Part shown: positions 34,070 to 45,124 of the stretch, one piece after another
Layout of the letters: each line of letters starts with the position of its first letter
How positions within the stretch are numbered: position 1 is the stretch's first letter
NCBI RefSeq assembly: GCF_016086655.4
Contig: NC_052139.2
Coordinates: 28,586,002 to 28,650,001 of the forward strand
Direction of reading: 5' to 3'
DNA: 64,000 nucleotides
Origin: Lepeophtheirus salmonis
Taxonomy: Eukaryota > Arthropoda > Copepoda > Siphonostomatoida > Caligidae
Program-made: the position numbers and the translations under genes
The notes under the pieces: generated by a model
Told to the model about the DNA's origin: nothing
Seen by the model: only the letters and a program-made list of their open reading frames with translations
Databases searched by the model: none

Positions 34070-34390
34070 ATTAATTTTACTGGGAATCGAATTACTAGGA
34101 ATGAAGAAAAAGGGAATTAATTTACTAGGAATGAAATTTAAATTTTTTTTGAAGAAATGTAGATTTTTGAAATTTTTTGTGAATAAAACTGTGGATTTTG
34201 ATTTTTTTTTTTTTTTGTGAATTTTCGTTTTAAATTTTTATGAACACCTGTGAATTTTTGAAATTTATTTTAAAAGAAATTCAATCATTTGCGAATGACT
34301 ATAGATTTTAGATTTTTTTTTCTAAAAAATTCAACATATAAAGCCCCTTCCAAAGTATAACCCTCTGCAGGCCCATGCATCATTTTATTT
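34070..34390 (-). repeat. possible relative of the MITE at 53.2 kb
   Basis: The reverse complement has runs of the words AAATTTCAAAAAT and ATTCACAAA separated by A-tracts, as in the body of 53249-53716. The terminal repeats are not recognisable, so this is a weak call. Confidence 0.3.
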
Positions 34391-34986
34391 CTATTATACA
34401 ACTTTTGGAAATCATAACATAAGTAAAAAAAAAAAAAAAAAAAGGACTATATGCCAATTCACTTTTTGGCTTTTTTGATATGAACGTATTCACCTACATA
34501 CGTTATAACTTACTTCTATCAATATTTTATTTCCTATTTGCTTCGGTTGCTATTGATAATTCTTCTGATTAGTCGGAATCGATACTTATCTCATAAATTA
34601 ATGATTTCAATTTTATGTTGGCGATTAAAAACATTTGTTTATTTGAACTTAGACATTCTTACAGGTAGAGCAAGAGAGAAAAAGACATCAGTCATAAGTA
34701 TAATTGTAAAATATATAAAGGTATACCAGTATGAAAAAAAAAACCACACAACCTGAACACAACATTGTAAAACAGATCCTTTGAAGAGCATTTAGGAAAA
34801 GAGCAGTCTAGATTACATGGGATTTCATTTACAAAAGGCATAAGCCAAGGTGAACATGCTTATAGTTGTAAATTCTAAGCAGTTTTTAGGGTGCTAGTTT
34901 TGTTGTTGGCAATCTAAGCAGTGTTTTCCATATCATATAGCTGTTATCATTACTAATTAATTAAATAAAGGGAAACCATCAAAGTA

Positions 34987-35265
34987 GCAGGTGGTCCATT
35001 GAAATCTGAACACAGACAAATGCCAAAATTAGTTTTTGTTGAGTAATTGAAATTAAATTGTAATTAGACATATTGAAGTATAAATAATTAGTAACAAAAC
35101 GAAAGAAATCTGAGGTCCCTAGCTTACGCACAAGTCGCGAAAATACTAATTGAACGTGATTGACGAATTTCGATTCACGAACTCCTTGACTTTGGACCTC
35201 TTTAGGACCATTGTCAACGCCGTCAGCAAGTGTGAAACGTTGGAGAGGAAGAACTCTTGTTCATC
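34987..35265 (+). mobile_element. family A fragment with left terminal repeat
   Basis: The left repeat CAGGTGGTCCATTGAAATCT followed by GAACAC starts near 34988. The coding start lies at 35105-35260, with an IERDxRISIHELLDF-like helix-turn-helix and the QQV.NVGEEEL end. The element stops near 35265, and nothing of the tail follows. Confidence 0.65.
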
Positions 35266-36029
35266 TAATTATGGGACTAATCATTTTCAAAGGAGGACAC
35301 TTCCTTAAGAACAACATATTCAATAATTTGTTTCTTTTAAATGAAGATCACTGATAGATATTAGATCAGGAAAAAATATATTTACATTGACATTGACGGT
35401 AAATACATTTAACTCTGACAATATAAAAATAATTTTAAGGTCTAGTACATCTGCAAAATATTTAAGCAAAATACACGAGAGTGTTCCCTTATAATATGTT
35501 ATTTTTTGCAATTTTTCAATGATTATAATATTTAAGCATTCAGATATTTGAGATCTTATATATATATTTACATTGTCCCAAGGGTATAGAATGTCTTGCA
35601 TCGTAGTATCAGCACAGAATGAATTTTTTCCAAAGGCGACTATCATTTTTCATTTATATAAAATACATTATATGAATAAAATGCTAATTCAATTATTGTT
35701 GATGTTTTTTTAGAAGAAATCGAGTAGGGGCATCCACAGGGGAAAGCTTACAGCGCGCTGCCGTTGTTTAACATCGAACTTTGATCACCTACAACAGTTA
35801 GGACGTTATTTGTTGTTTTGGGTTCTAGCAGAAGTGTTTGGGGTCAGGTGAAAAAATGGCATCAATTCAACAAGTATTTATTCCACAGTGGGCAGAGTGT
35901 TCTGTTTCAATCTGCACCGGAGGAGACACACCTTGAGATTGCAAATGCTTAAGCCAGGAAAGGTCCTTTGTTGGAGAGTGAGGAAATAAGTGGAAAAGTT
36001 TGCAGTTGATTATGAATCGACTGCAATGC

Positions 36030-36240
36030 TGATCAAAAAAAAAAAAAGAAGAAGACTACCAGAAAGATCCGGAATTCTTTGAAAATATTTAAAAAAATAA
36101 CAAATTTCCAAATCGATACGGGCCATGGCCAGAAATCTAAACTGTTCTAAGAGGCAGCTCCGGAAGAGTGTAGCATATGATTTACAATACAAGTCATACA
36201 AGGTGAGAAGAGATCAACTTCACAAAAGAAAAGACTTACG
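36030..36240 (+). pseudogene. DD37D transposase second helix-turn-helix fragment
   Basis: The plus strand reads PEFFENI, then SIRAMARNLNCSKRQLRKSV followed by AYDLQYKSYKVRRDQL. This is the S-M-R-x-M-A-x-x-L..S..T.R..V..DL.YKSY..RR.Q pattern of DD37D transposases. The rest of a plus-strand gene is absent; the next remnant (36.5 kb) runs the other way. Confidence 0.65.
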
Positions 36241-36499
36241 TTGTCCTGACTGTCATAATTTTTCGTTGACTTTTTTTGGCCTCCAATCTCACTGGACCTA
36301 AAATCCCTCAGACATCTTTGTGTAACATTTTTCCGAGGTCGAGTTGAGACCATTTTGGACGCAAAACACGATTTTTCTGGCTGTAAAAAAAGTAAAGAGA
36401 CCTACTTCTAAGCAGTTATTAAAATACTCAATTGATAAGGATATTGTTTATCGAGAAAAGTCTATTTTTTTACTATAACGATACTCATTAATTATAAGT

Positions 36500-37260
36500 T
36501 TGCTCATTATCAGCCTCAAGGACAACCTCCAACCACATCTAGAACTCTTTGCAGACATTGGCCACGTAGTCTGCTGGTTATCTTCAGAGCATTAATATTA
36601 GGGTGGTGGACTTTGCAGGCCTTCTTCTCAATTTGCCACCAAATGGAGTAATCTTGTGGGTTCATATCTGAGTTCTGAGGGGGCCAAAGGATCTTGGACC
36701 AGAAGTGCATGTTGCGACCCATCCACTCTTGTATAATGTTAGTAGTATGGCCCAGAGCCCCGTCCTGTAGATGCCCCAGTTGGACTGCTTAATGGTATTG
36801 GTGATCCATGGGACCTTCAACACCATCACGTTGTCGGCCGCAGATAACCGGTATGCAACAGAATACCAAATTGGAGGTATTTTTTCTCCAGTGATGCCAC
36901 AACCCCAAATATCATCACAGAGGCCGGATATTTGGTCTAGGTGACTGTCCTGAAACTGTTGTCAGCCTTACTAAAATATATCATAAAACAAAATTTTGCT
37001 TATTGAAGATGTGGTCAATAGTAGAGGTCTTTTTATCAGAGAAAATAATCAACTGGTTACTTTTGTGCTTCAAGAGTTGTTGACATCGTTGAAATTTTTT
37101 TTTTTTTTTTTTGAATAACGGACAAGAGATACCTCTCAATTCTTCAAAGCGACTTTCTTCCAGCTTTTCGGATAGCTTTGCCCATAGTAAACCGATGAAA
37201 CTTCTTCTTCTTAGTGCACTCTGATATCTTCATCGTTGGGTTGACTTTAAAGCCCTCTAT
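36500..37260 (-). pseudogene. DD37D transposase, catalytic domain
   Basis: From 37250 downwards on the minus strand: MKISECTKKKKFHRFTMGKA (helix-turn-helix), IIFSDKKTSTIDHIFNKQNF (first Asp; usual Glu is Lys), LQDGALGHTTNIIQEWMGRN (second Asp), and WPPQNSDMNPQDYSIWWQIE (third Asp, with the usual Pro before Asp missing). Then KKACKVHHPNINALKIT and the end in V..C..F. A spacing of 36 residues is seen between the second and third Asp, one less than in the 20.8 kb element. The missing Pro accounts for that. All three acids remain, but frames and stops are broken. Confidence 0.8.
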
Positions 37261-37265
37261 GATGA

Positions 37266-37297
37266 CTTAAGGCTCTGTTCCATGTCAGAGCCTTAAG
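37266..37297. repeat. perfect 12-bp inverted repeat
   Basis: CTTAAGGCTCTG at 37266-37277 pairs with 37286-37297 across 8 nt. It lies just upstream of the transposase remnant above. Confidence 0.8.
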
Positions 37298-38725
37298 GAA
37301 AACTTAACCCGGTTGTCATAGTTTGTTTTGGACTTTATTAAATCTAGTGTTTACCTTCAAAGCTCGCCAGTCTTTAACATCATGGACTTATTTATGTAGG
37401 GCAAAGCTGATGACACACCAACTAATCCTCTTGAAATACAAAATACAATGTCCTTATTTCTGAGGTCGAGTAATTATTAATTATCACGGATATGTCACCA
37501 AAAATTGACCTTTTATATATATATGGATAATAAATTATAAAAACTGTATATTAAGGTAAGGAAGAACTTTTGTATTTGTTGTTGATGAGTTACTTTGTCT
37601 ATTTATTTGTATTTTAATGTCTATAATTTTGTGTGGAGGGGGAGATTGTCCTGTAAGTATATGATTTGATACTGAGGCTTAATTTTTTTTTAATACTACA
37701 AGCTCACAATTAACAAGTGCTATATAAATTTTACACAAGCAAATTTATAGTATTAAAAATCAAGGTAACACCTCATAAAATGTTACAAGTATCTTGTCTG
37801 GCATACATTACTTTGAATAATTTAAAATGAATAAAAGGTTGTTATTGTCCTAACCACAATAAAAAAAAAAGATATTAATTGAAATTAAAAAATAATTTCT
37901 CGTATTATACGGAATAAAAGAGTCGTACGTCTACAACGCAGGTTTCATATAAAGCGGATTTTTCTTGTTGCCAAAAAAAGAACGACACCCTGTATCTTGA
38001 TTTAAATTTTAGCATGTAACAAGCATGGACGTACTGGGCAAGGTATTGGGGAAAGAAAAAGAGAAGACCGTCACGTTATTAAAGAGTTAATCATCGCAAA
38101 AATAAGAGTCTTCCTTTTGGGATATTGTTTTCTCCAATTATTCAATTAACTTAGCTGATGTAAAAGATAAAACAAACTCCTATGAGTATCAGGGGGCGTT
38201 TGTGTGTGTGTGTGGGGGGGGCTGAGGTTTTTCTTTAGAGGGAGATGCGTTAACTTTTGTTTCTTTTGATAGAATGTTTTTTTGTTTTTTTTTAAATATA
38301 AATGTCAAATTTGACAAACAACTATTCCTTTTAAAAGACCATTTTTTTAATGAAAATAATTTTTATTTTTTAGAAACATAAAAACTTGAATAGACTAAGT
38401 AAATGATGTGATCTGTGTCTCTGACAAATAATCAAGGTTTTATATTAATGAATGATGATGAGGACGATGATTTATAAACTGCTAATACTTATAAGACTTC
38501 TCTCTGCCTGAGTGTTTTAAATGAGGGAATTACATGGATTCTAATGGAACATCGAGGGTACGAATATTCAGAAATACTATAGAGATGGAAAGGAGGGAAT
38601 TGGAAAAAGTACACAAAAAATGTAATCATATTGTGTAAAAATCAGAATTTGAATTAAATAAGAAAATTTGAATACCCTTTCTGTCAAAATTACAAGAGTT
38701 TGTATTCAACCATCGTACAAGTTTT
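37298..38725. other. AT-rich stretch with a microsatellite, no recognised gene
   Basis: A (GT)n run followed by G8 lies at 38200-38221. ACACCCTGTA at about 37986-37995 looks like the end of a Tc1/mariner terminal repeat without a partner. Nothing else is recognised. Confidence 0.45.
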
Positions 38726-38726
38726 A

Positions 38727-39095
38727 ATTCAAGACGTTGTGGAAAAAGTAATTTCATATTTTCGTTTTATTTCAGTGCTTTAGGTATAAGAAGTACTGCA
38801 ATGATCCAATTTAAGCCAATAATGACCCTTTTTGTTTGCCATTTTATTGGCAACAATTAATGCAACTTAAAAATGCCCTTCTCGTCCCTATTGGTAAAAA
38901 CTCGAGCAGCCAATTTTCACAGGCCTCTATTGAGGCAATATTTGTAGCTCTAAGCACGCTTTTCATAGATAGGTACAGGCAATATTCACTTAGTATCAGG
39001 TCTGGACTGAAGAGTGGATAAATAAGAACTTCCCATCCGAGCTCCAAGAGCTTCCGGCGCATCATCATTGATATATATTCATTCTTGTGCTCCAT
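38727..39095 (-). mobile_element. mariner element, 3' part with terminal repeat
   Basis: Minus-strand coding from 39095: MRRKLLELGWEVLIYPLFSP, then DLILSEYCLYLSMKSVLRAT and IEACENWLLEFLPIGTR. This is the C-terminal quarter of a mariner transposase, with the third-acid block (SPDL..SEY, Glu in place of the usual Asp). The terminal repeat region at 38740-38765 (GTGGAAAAAGTAATTTCATA) resembles that at 29284. The element is cut at 39095, where a family A copy begins. Confidence 0.8.
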
Positions 39096-39882
39096 GATTT
39101 AGGTGTCTCTAGGACCACAGTCTACACCGGCAGAAAGTCTATAATGTTGGAAAGGAGTATGGACCTTATAAAAAAGGCCAAATTGGGCCTGGAGGAGTTT
39201 AAAGAAATAACCTAAGATTATCCACTCAAGTGCAAGAGGACCCATGCAAGACAGCATGGGGTTTCACACCAGACTGTATAGAGAGCTATACAAAACTAAG
39301 TGGAAAAAGACTTGTGAGGGTGGATAGGCAACTCTTTGACAAGAGCAATGAAAAAAACCCATCTCCTCCATTGGAAGACCCTTTTGAACTCTTTTTTTTT
39401 TGACACTTTTGGGCCCCATTGAGCCCTGATGTCAACCCCCTTGACTACACTTTTGGAGTGCACATCGAGGGGAAGGCCTGCAGCGTCCGTAATCCTAAAT
39501 CTGAGTCCTTCAAAGTCACTGTCAGGCACCAGAGGAGTACATGAATTATTAAACCTTAAATCCCATGGTCAACCACTTGTTAGAGCACATTTTGAGTCAC
39601 CATTTCATCGATATGGGCTCATAAATATATTTTCTTGCAGTTCAATGCATAAAAAATCATACACGTTCGTTCGAATACGCTGTCACAATGAATGGACATC
39701 TGAACAGTTTGGTAGAGGGCTATAAAAACACCCTGTGGGGTCTGTTAAAAAAACAATATGATTGTATTTTTCCGAGGACGATTAAGGGTTACGAGAGCTC
39801 ATCTATTTATTGTTTTAAATTTGTTGAAATTCTATTGTTAATTAATAAATGGAAAGTGTTCAGATTCTAAGGAATCACTCGG
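39096..39882 (+). mobile_element. family A deletion derivative, copy 4
   Basis: The first helix-turn-helix remnant (GVSRTTVYTG-like, 39100-39130), the GLEEFKE linker, the ARQHGVSHQTV-like second motif, then the common joint near 39370-39410, then APLSPDVNPLDYTFGVHIEG and KACSVRNPKSESFKVTV with the third Asp. The right repeat AAGTGTTCAGATTCTAAGGA ends at 39882 before TA. The left repeat is lost at the junction with the mariner piece. Confidence 0.75.
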
Positions 39883-40329
39883 TATATGAATCCTTGAATA
39901 AAGAATGCAAGGGATTGGTGAAATTGTACTATTATTTTTTTCTCCTAAAAATATACTCTACCTTTTTCTAGGTATATATATTGGTACAAGTAATCAACCT
40001 CGTTTCCTGTCTGTCAGGCCATTAACCATACTTTTAAAGAAGAACAAAGTGGAGGAAATGTAGGTCAAACAATAATGAAAACTAAGTAAGGGTGGGGGAG
40101 GGAGGATAAAGGGGGGAACTGCTTTCTTATCAATAGGATTTTACTCTCTCTTTCTCTCTATTAAAAAACTAAATGGAAATTCCCCGACCCCCTTATCCTC
40201 CAATCAATTTTATTACCTGCAGTGTGGCGACTCAAACCCTCTAATCTCTAACCCAATCTGTGATGAGTTTAAATACTATATTTAACTATCAATCGTGTCG
40301 AATAGTTCCTCTTTTACCAGAAATAAAAA

Positions 40330-40510
40330 GCCTACAGCCCCCCGCCGGCAAATAGATTGGCAGGTCTTGACGACGCTGTCATGATATCATCTCGGAGCAC
40401 ATCCAAATTTGGATTAGAGGTACCGGTGACATTCTTCTCCAAGACACAGATCAAGAACAAAGTCCAGGAGGTTGATGTCAGGTCTAAAGAAACACCAAAT
40501 TGATATTGTT
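40330..40510 (-). pseudogene. DD37D transposase C-terminal fragment
   Basis: Across two frames the minus strand gives FRPDINLLDFVLDLCLGEEC (third Asp in L-L-D-F) and VTGTSNPNLDVLRDDIMTA, with VKTCQSICRR following. The layout parallels SPDLNPLDY..W..LE....C.T.NPN.D.LR..I. Only the tail is present. Confidence 0.65.
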
Positions 40511-40529
40511 GCATATGATAGTAGTAGAT

Positions 40530-40608
40530 CAAAACGTCGACAGACAAAACGTCGACCGGCAAAATGTCGAATGGACAAAGCGTTAACCGTACAAAATTTC
40601 GACTGATA
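40530..40608 (+). repeat. minisatellite, about five units of 15-16 bp
   Basis: Units read CAAAACGTCGACAGA, CAAAACGTCGACCGG, CAAAATGTCGAATGGA, CAAAGCGTTAACCGTA, CAAAATTTCGACTGAT. Identity falls to the right. The CpG-rich ACGTCGAC core stands out against the AT-rich surroundings. Confidence 0.8.
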
Positions 40609-40908
40609 GAACATGTACCAGAAAATAATATATTTCAAAATATGAAAAACTGTTTCGACGACATTTCACTCCAGACATTTCCACCCCTAGATATTTACCC
40701 CCCTACATTAACTAACAGTAAGGACGCTCGCAAACCTATCTTTCTACTTCGAATTTTGGGACTATTTAGGGTACCACAGGGCCTCAAAATGAGATGGAAC
40801 CCGAAACAGTCTCAAATTTTGAGGGTCTTTTCGGGGTTTAAATGGAGACAACTCAAAACCAAATTGTTACATTGCATCAGTAGAAATGAGATTTGTGTAC
40901 AAACTCGA

Positions 40909-41590
40909 GAAGAAGGCGGGAGCGAGACATATGGTACTCCTGAATTAAGGCTCTTGTTAATATCAGCTGCCTGTTATATGATTTTGGAGGGAGAAAAAGA
41001 TATATTGCTATTAAGAGGAAAAACCTCTACATTTAAAATAAGATTAATGTAGGCCAAATATTATAATTATATTGAAATTCTTTTATATTTTATTTTCTTA
41101 GGGTTTTTAAAATAATATCGAGCAGGGATAGGCAATATTCCTTGTTTTAGGGGGGAGGGGGGACATTGACGCACACACGACTTATTAAACTCTGAAAAAA
41201 AAAAAAAAAAAACACAAATATCAAACGTTTTTCCTTTTCTAATCGATACACTTAGATTTTTCTTCACACGGATCCCTTCTTTAATTATGATTAAAGATTA
41301 TTGGTTCTTTGTATGAGTGCAAGAAGAAGGCAAAAGCGAGGCATATGGTACTCTTTTTTTTTTTTTTTTTTTTTTTTTGAAAATATCAACTGTCTGTTGT
41401 TTTATTTTTGAGAGAAAAAATGAGTTACTACCATAAAAAGGAGAATTTTGACATTCAAAAAAAAAAAAAAAACATTAGTGAAGGAAAAGACTCACAATTT
41501 ATTAAATAATGAAACAAAGAGAAGAAATAGCATCAACTGTTTTTCCTTTTCTAATCGTTATTCTTAGTTTTTTCTTCACACACATCCCAT
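40909..41590 (+). repeat. segmental tandem duplication, units of about 360 and 275 bp
   Basis: Unit 1 starts AGAAGAAGGCGGGAGCGAGA at 40909 and ends TTTTTCCTTTTCTAATCGAT followed by TTTCTTCACAC near 41270. Unit 2 starts AGAAGAAGGCAAAAGCGAGG at 41322 and ends TTTTTCCTTTTCTAATCGTT and TTCTTCACACACATCCC near 41590. Internal order is preserved (CATATGGTACTC, ATATCA.CTG, TTTTG.GAGAAAAA). Poly(A)/poly(T) tracts differ between units. An open frame at 40564-41052 (plus, 162 codons, no recognised domain) runs over the minisatellite and into unit 1; I do not call it a gene. Confidence 0.7.
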
Positions 41591-42330
41591 CCCGTCTTTA
41601 TGTATAAGTTGGCCTAAATGTTTAATTTTTCTTTATATCTCAAAATTGGGAGAAAGTGACATTGAATAGTTAAAATTAATTGATTGTATCTTTTTAAACA
41701 ATATTCAAATGACTTTTCTAAATGAAGAGCATATATTATTGGACTAAGAGAAAAGTTATCTCGACTCAATCGATCTCAATTGCTCGAATAAGTTTTGTCG
41801 TACGATGAAACAATCATTGGAGTTTTTACGTTATATTTATGACTGTTGATAGTAATTTTCTATTAGAGAAGTTAATGGATTAGATGACAAAGAAGTTCCT
41901 CTCCATGATACCTATTATATTCCTCCTGTTATTTCACTGTAGTAGTAGTACATGGTCGATATAAGAAAAAGTCATAGTGGTATAATTAATGAGGTGCAAT
42001 CTCCTCCGGCCTAAGTCCTTGGTTCGATTCCCCCAGAAACATTTCATAAGATACAAACTCAGAAGCTCCTCCATATAATGAGGCCTTCCATTTAATTTCA
42101 TGACCATTCAAAGTACTAATTGTCCGAATATCTCGAAAAAGTCATCATTCAATAATATATTCTTCCTTCTGCGATATTTGAAGTTCAACTATCCCTTGTT
42201 GCTGTCTCCAATTTCAAGATGGAAAGATTAGTTATTGGGTTTGTGGGTAAAGTTACAAAATTAATCTAACAAATTGGTGAGATGTTTAAATAATATTTTT
42301 AACTTATATTATATCCTCCTTTATCAGCAA
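41591..42330. other. AT-rich stretch, no recognised gene
   Basis: A B-box-like GGTTCGATTCCCCC lies at about 42012-42025, preceded by GTGGTATAAT near 41978. No full tRNA fold can be drawn. Nothing else is recognised. Confidence 0.4.
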
Positions 42331-42334
42331 TAAC

Positions 42335-42740
42335 AGCTTAGCCACGCACGCCGGCAAACAGATTAGAAGCTCCTTACGATGAAGTCTGTGTCTATAACAT
42401 ACCACACTGGCAAATCTAAATATGGATAACAGTACCTGTTATCCATACATTTAAGATACATTTCCGGACATACACACCTTGAACTACAAATCCGAGGGGG
42501 TTGAGGTCAGGACTGGAGGAAGGTCACATGGAGGCAGGCCATAAGTGCCCCTATTGTTTATGCAAAAGTTTTGGTAGTTCTTGGATGTATAGGGTTGTAG
42601 GCACTCTGGATGAAGATGCGAAAGGGCTCTGCATTTTCTAGGTACTGACACCGGCGCAGAGGAAATTGGACACACATTCCCTTAATATTGGTCCTTGGAC
42701 ATTTTTGAACATAGAGACACTGAATTGAAACAAAACTTGT
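42335..42740 (-). pseudogene. DD37D transposase C-terminal third
   Basis: The minus strand reads VPTTLYIQELPKLLHKQ, then SSSPDLNPLGFVVQGVYVRK, where Gly replaces the third Asp, then a degraded tail ending near the LFAGV..A.IADKGG block (about 42345). The second-Asp motif is no longer readable. It is similar in layout to 40330-40510. Confidence 0.65.
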
Positions 42741-42959
42741 TTATACTTGTTTCAGCTATTGTTTGCTGCATAATGAAACGTCGTAATCAAAAATAGGTGA
42801 GATAAAAGTTCCAATTGAATATGCTACTTCAAATAAAAGCCTTAAAAATCAGTCAAGAAGTTTGGACGTCTTTGCTATATCATCACCTTTTCTCAAACAG
42901 TGTTCCTAACTAATAGTTGGATTTATCTAAAAGTTCCATAACATATATACAGTTACTCA

Positions 42960-43195
42960 TGTGTAAAACTTTACTCATTTAGTCCAGTCCGTCTTACTTA
43001 GGACTGGTCCTTTAGACGGTCAGTCCTTCTGACTCTCAGTAGAAGAACTGTTTAAAAAACGAAGAGATATAGTTGAGAGACTTCATCATGAACCGAGATT
43101 AATAGGTTTTAGGACTGATATGCAGGAATGAACTGTACCAGACCGAGACTGAACTGGACCGCAGTCTTGAGTCCTAAACAATGACCGCCACGACA
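42960..43195 (+). repeat. dispersed repeat R2
   Basis: It is rich in the words AGTCC, GGACTGGTCC, CAGTCC and ACTGAACTGGACCG. It has self-complementary parts (for example AGTCCAGTCC against GGACTGGTCCT). It is related to the minus strand of 11830-12050. Confidence 0.45.
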
Positions 43196-43689
43196 CTATC
43201 TAGCGGCGAAAGTAAATAATTTATTTTTTTTATCCATTTTGTAAGTTTGCCCTTTAATAAAAAGAAATTTGAAGACTATTGAAAATATGTTAAAATGATA
43301 AAAAATCGTCCAAAATGAATGCCTTGCTTTACTTTTTTAGTCTAATTCATATATATGGGCCGTCAACACAAAATCAAATTACAATTATTTTTCTCAAAAG
43401 GCGGTATGGATAAAGTTTGTATTCTTTCACTTATTATCGTTTATTTCTATTAACAAGTTATTCTTATAAACAACTTCGATGTGTCCCTATTTTCAAATAA
43501 AGAAACCAAAATTAATCCTCAGAATAATTTTATGAGAAATTGACACATTTCTTGGTTGAAAGGAGTCACATTGTTGACAATATAAGTTTCTTAAATCAAA
43601 TAAAGGTTTTAAAATATATAGATAAACTAACTTATTCTATTAGTTTGAATAATGAGAATACAATTTACTTAAATATAGCTATAAAATAT

Positions 43690-44220
43690 TGGGTTTCTTT
43701 ATTTTACAGGAGGGTCCAGGAGATTTAGGAACATCTTTAAAAGCTTATAATGTACGAATCAGTTGGGGTTGCACTACATTTGTACCTTTATTGAAAGTTA
43801 TTAATAACATTCCATTATTTATAATGAAATCCGCCTCTCTTGATAACCTTGGCTACACGACTTCGAAAGCTTTGGTACACCCGGGCAACCTCGTGCGGAT
43901 CAAGCACATACTTGTTATGGTTTTTCACTTTTAACTTATATTCCCTGGATAGTAGTTCAAGGAAGAAATTCCAACAAGGACAACAAATTGCAGGAGTTTT
44001 TGGCCAGATATGTCATGACTTTTGGACGGCGGATTTTGACCTTCGAACAGACAGACATGAACTAGTGCAATTTCTATCTCTGTGAAATGGTGGAGCATGA
44101 TACCTCTGCCAATTATCATTCGTCTGTAGAGGAACTGAAGAAGTCCATTATCTGTGTAATGATAATGGTGGATCTGGACGAAGTTGTTCTCCCTAACATC
44201 TAGAAGAAGTTAAAGTGAGG
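43690..44220 (+). pseudogene. DD37D transposase catalytic and C-terminal remnant (family D, copy 1)
   Basis: It shares a long order with 59120-59660: MKSASLDNLGYTT-like block, HPGNLVRI, YSLDSSSRKKFQQ (this reads into QGRN..FQQDN, second Asp, near 43975), KLQEFLARY, and F-W-T-A-D-F. It then has CNFYLCEMVEHDTSANYHSS and VEELKKSII, which match the third-Asp tail with the Asp lost (N-x-C-N-F-Y-L). Frames shift several times. The N-terminal half is absent. Confidence 0.65.
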
Positions 44221-44269
44221 ACCCTATAGCCTATTTTGATTATTCGTTCTGATTGCATGCTGAGATCAA

Positions 44270-44405
44270 GTAATGAAGAGTACGTCATGGAAGTTTGGAG
44301 TCAGTGGAATAAAGCTTTTGTGCAATATTGGATTAAAATGGATCCGGACTACATCTGTAAAGTATGCTTCTCTTCCCTAAAGATTCCTAAATTTCCTTAA
44401 AAATT
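44270..44405 (+). pseudogene. second transposase C-terminal tail
   Basis: The plus strand reads WNKAFVQYWIKMDPDYICKV, then CFSSLKIPKFP. This fits the W..M.PDYI.KVC.SF..R end of a DD37D-type transposase. It follows directly after the tail of the family D remnant, so it must come from a different element. Confidence 0.5.
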
Positions 44406-44483
44406 GAATGGAGAAATAGCTAGAGATTTGGATTACTATAATATAATATATTCCAAGAAATATTTAAAGCTTCAAGAATAATA

Positions 44484-44650
44484 CGAGGGTCGTCTGAAAA
44501 TATCTGACCTAACAAAGATACACGACATTTTTTTTTTAATGTATCTTTTTTTTTCAACATACATAATCTCTTTGAACCTTTACATACTTCTACCATGGAT
44601 GATGGGACAATGTTTTTCTGAGTAATCGACAACTCATTATGTGTTCTTCA
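44484..44650 (+). repeat. mariner-type terminal repeat and adjoining 5' sequence
   Basis: CGAGGGTCGTCTGAAAATAT begins at 44484 after TA and matches the repeats at 58317 and 26529. The transposase gene does not follow. Confidence 0.6.
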
Positions 44651-44859
44651 CCATTACTCTTCAGAACGTTGTAAAAAAAAACGACTCTTAATTTCTCAAA
44701 ATTTGTATAGTAGAAATAAGAAAAAATAACAAGTTTCCCGGGGATATACATATAATTTCACAAATATGATTTTTCATATAAGTTTTGCAATGATTGTCAC
44801 GTACAAATGCTCTTAATAATAAATAGTTCTAATTTATCGTCAAGACGAAATGATTAGAA

Positions 44860-44945
44860 ATGGATATATTTTATTTGAAAGAGGCCATGAATCGTGGTCA
44901 AATTACGGTTCTCATGAATCATATATAGTTACAAAACATATTTTA
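44860..44945 (-). repeat. dispersed repeat R1, fragment
   Basis: ATTTGAAAGAGGCCATGAAT and TGGTCAAATTACGGTTCTCA form the reverse complement of the R1 block around GACTTATATTGGCCC..ATGGCCCCTTTAAATA. Compare 58920-58970. Confidence 0.5.
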
Positions 44946-45124
44946 GAGATGGATTAGGTTTAAATTTTCTGCGCCATTAAAATTATTTTTTTGGGCTTGT
45001 AAAGATTGAAGGTGATATCTCATGAGTCAAACAACTCATGTATCAAAACATGTGTTGTTTTTCTTACGCATTGTTTTGATTTGATCAAAATCAGACGAAA
45101 GAAGAGTCAATAGAAATCAAAAAG

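Noticed and set aside
40564..41052. 162-codon open frame on the plus strand
   Set aside because: It starts within the minisatellite, runs into a duplicated repeat unit, and its translation resembles no family I know. The second copy of the unit does not keep the frame.
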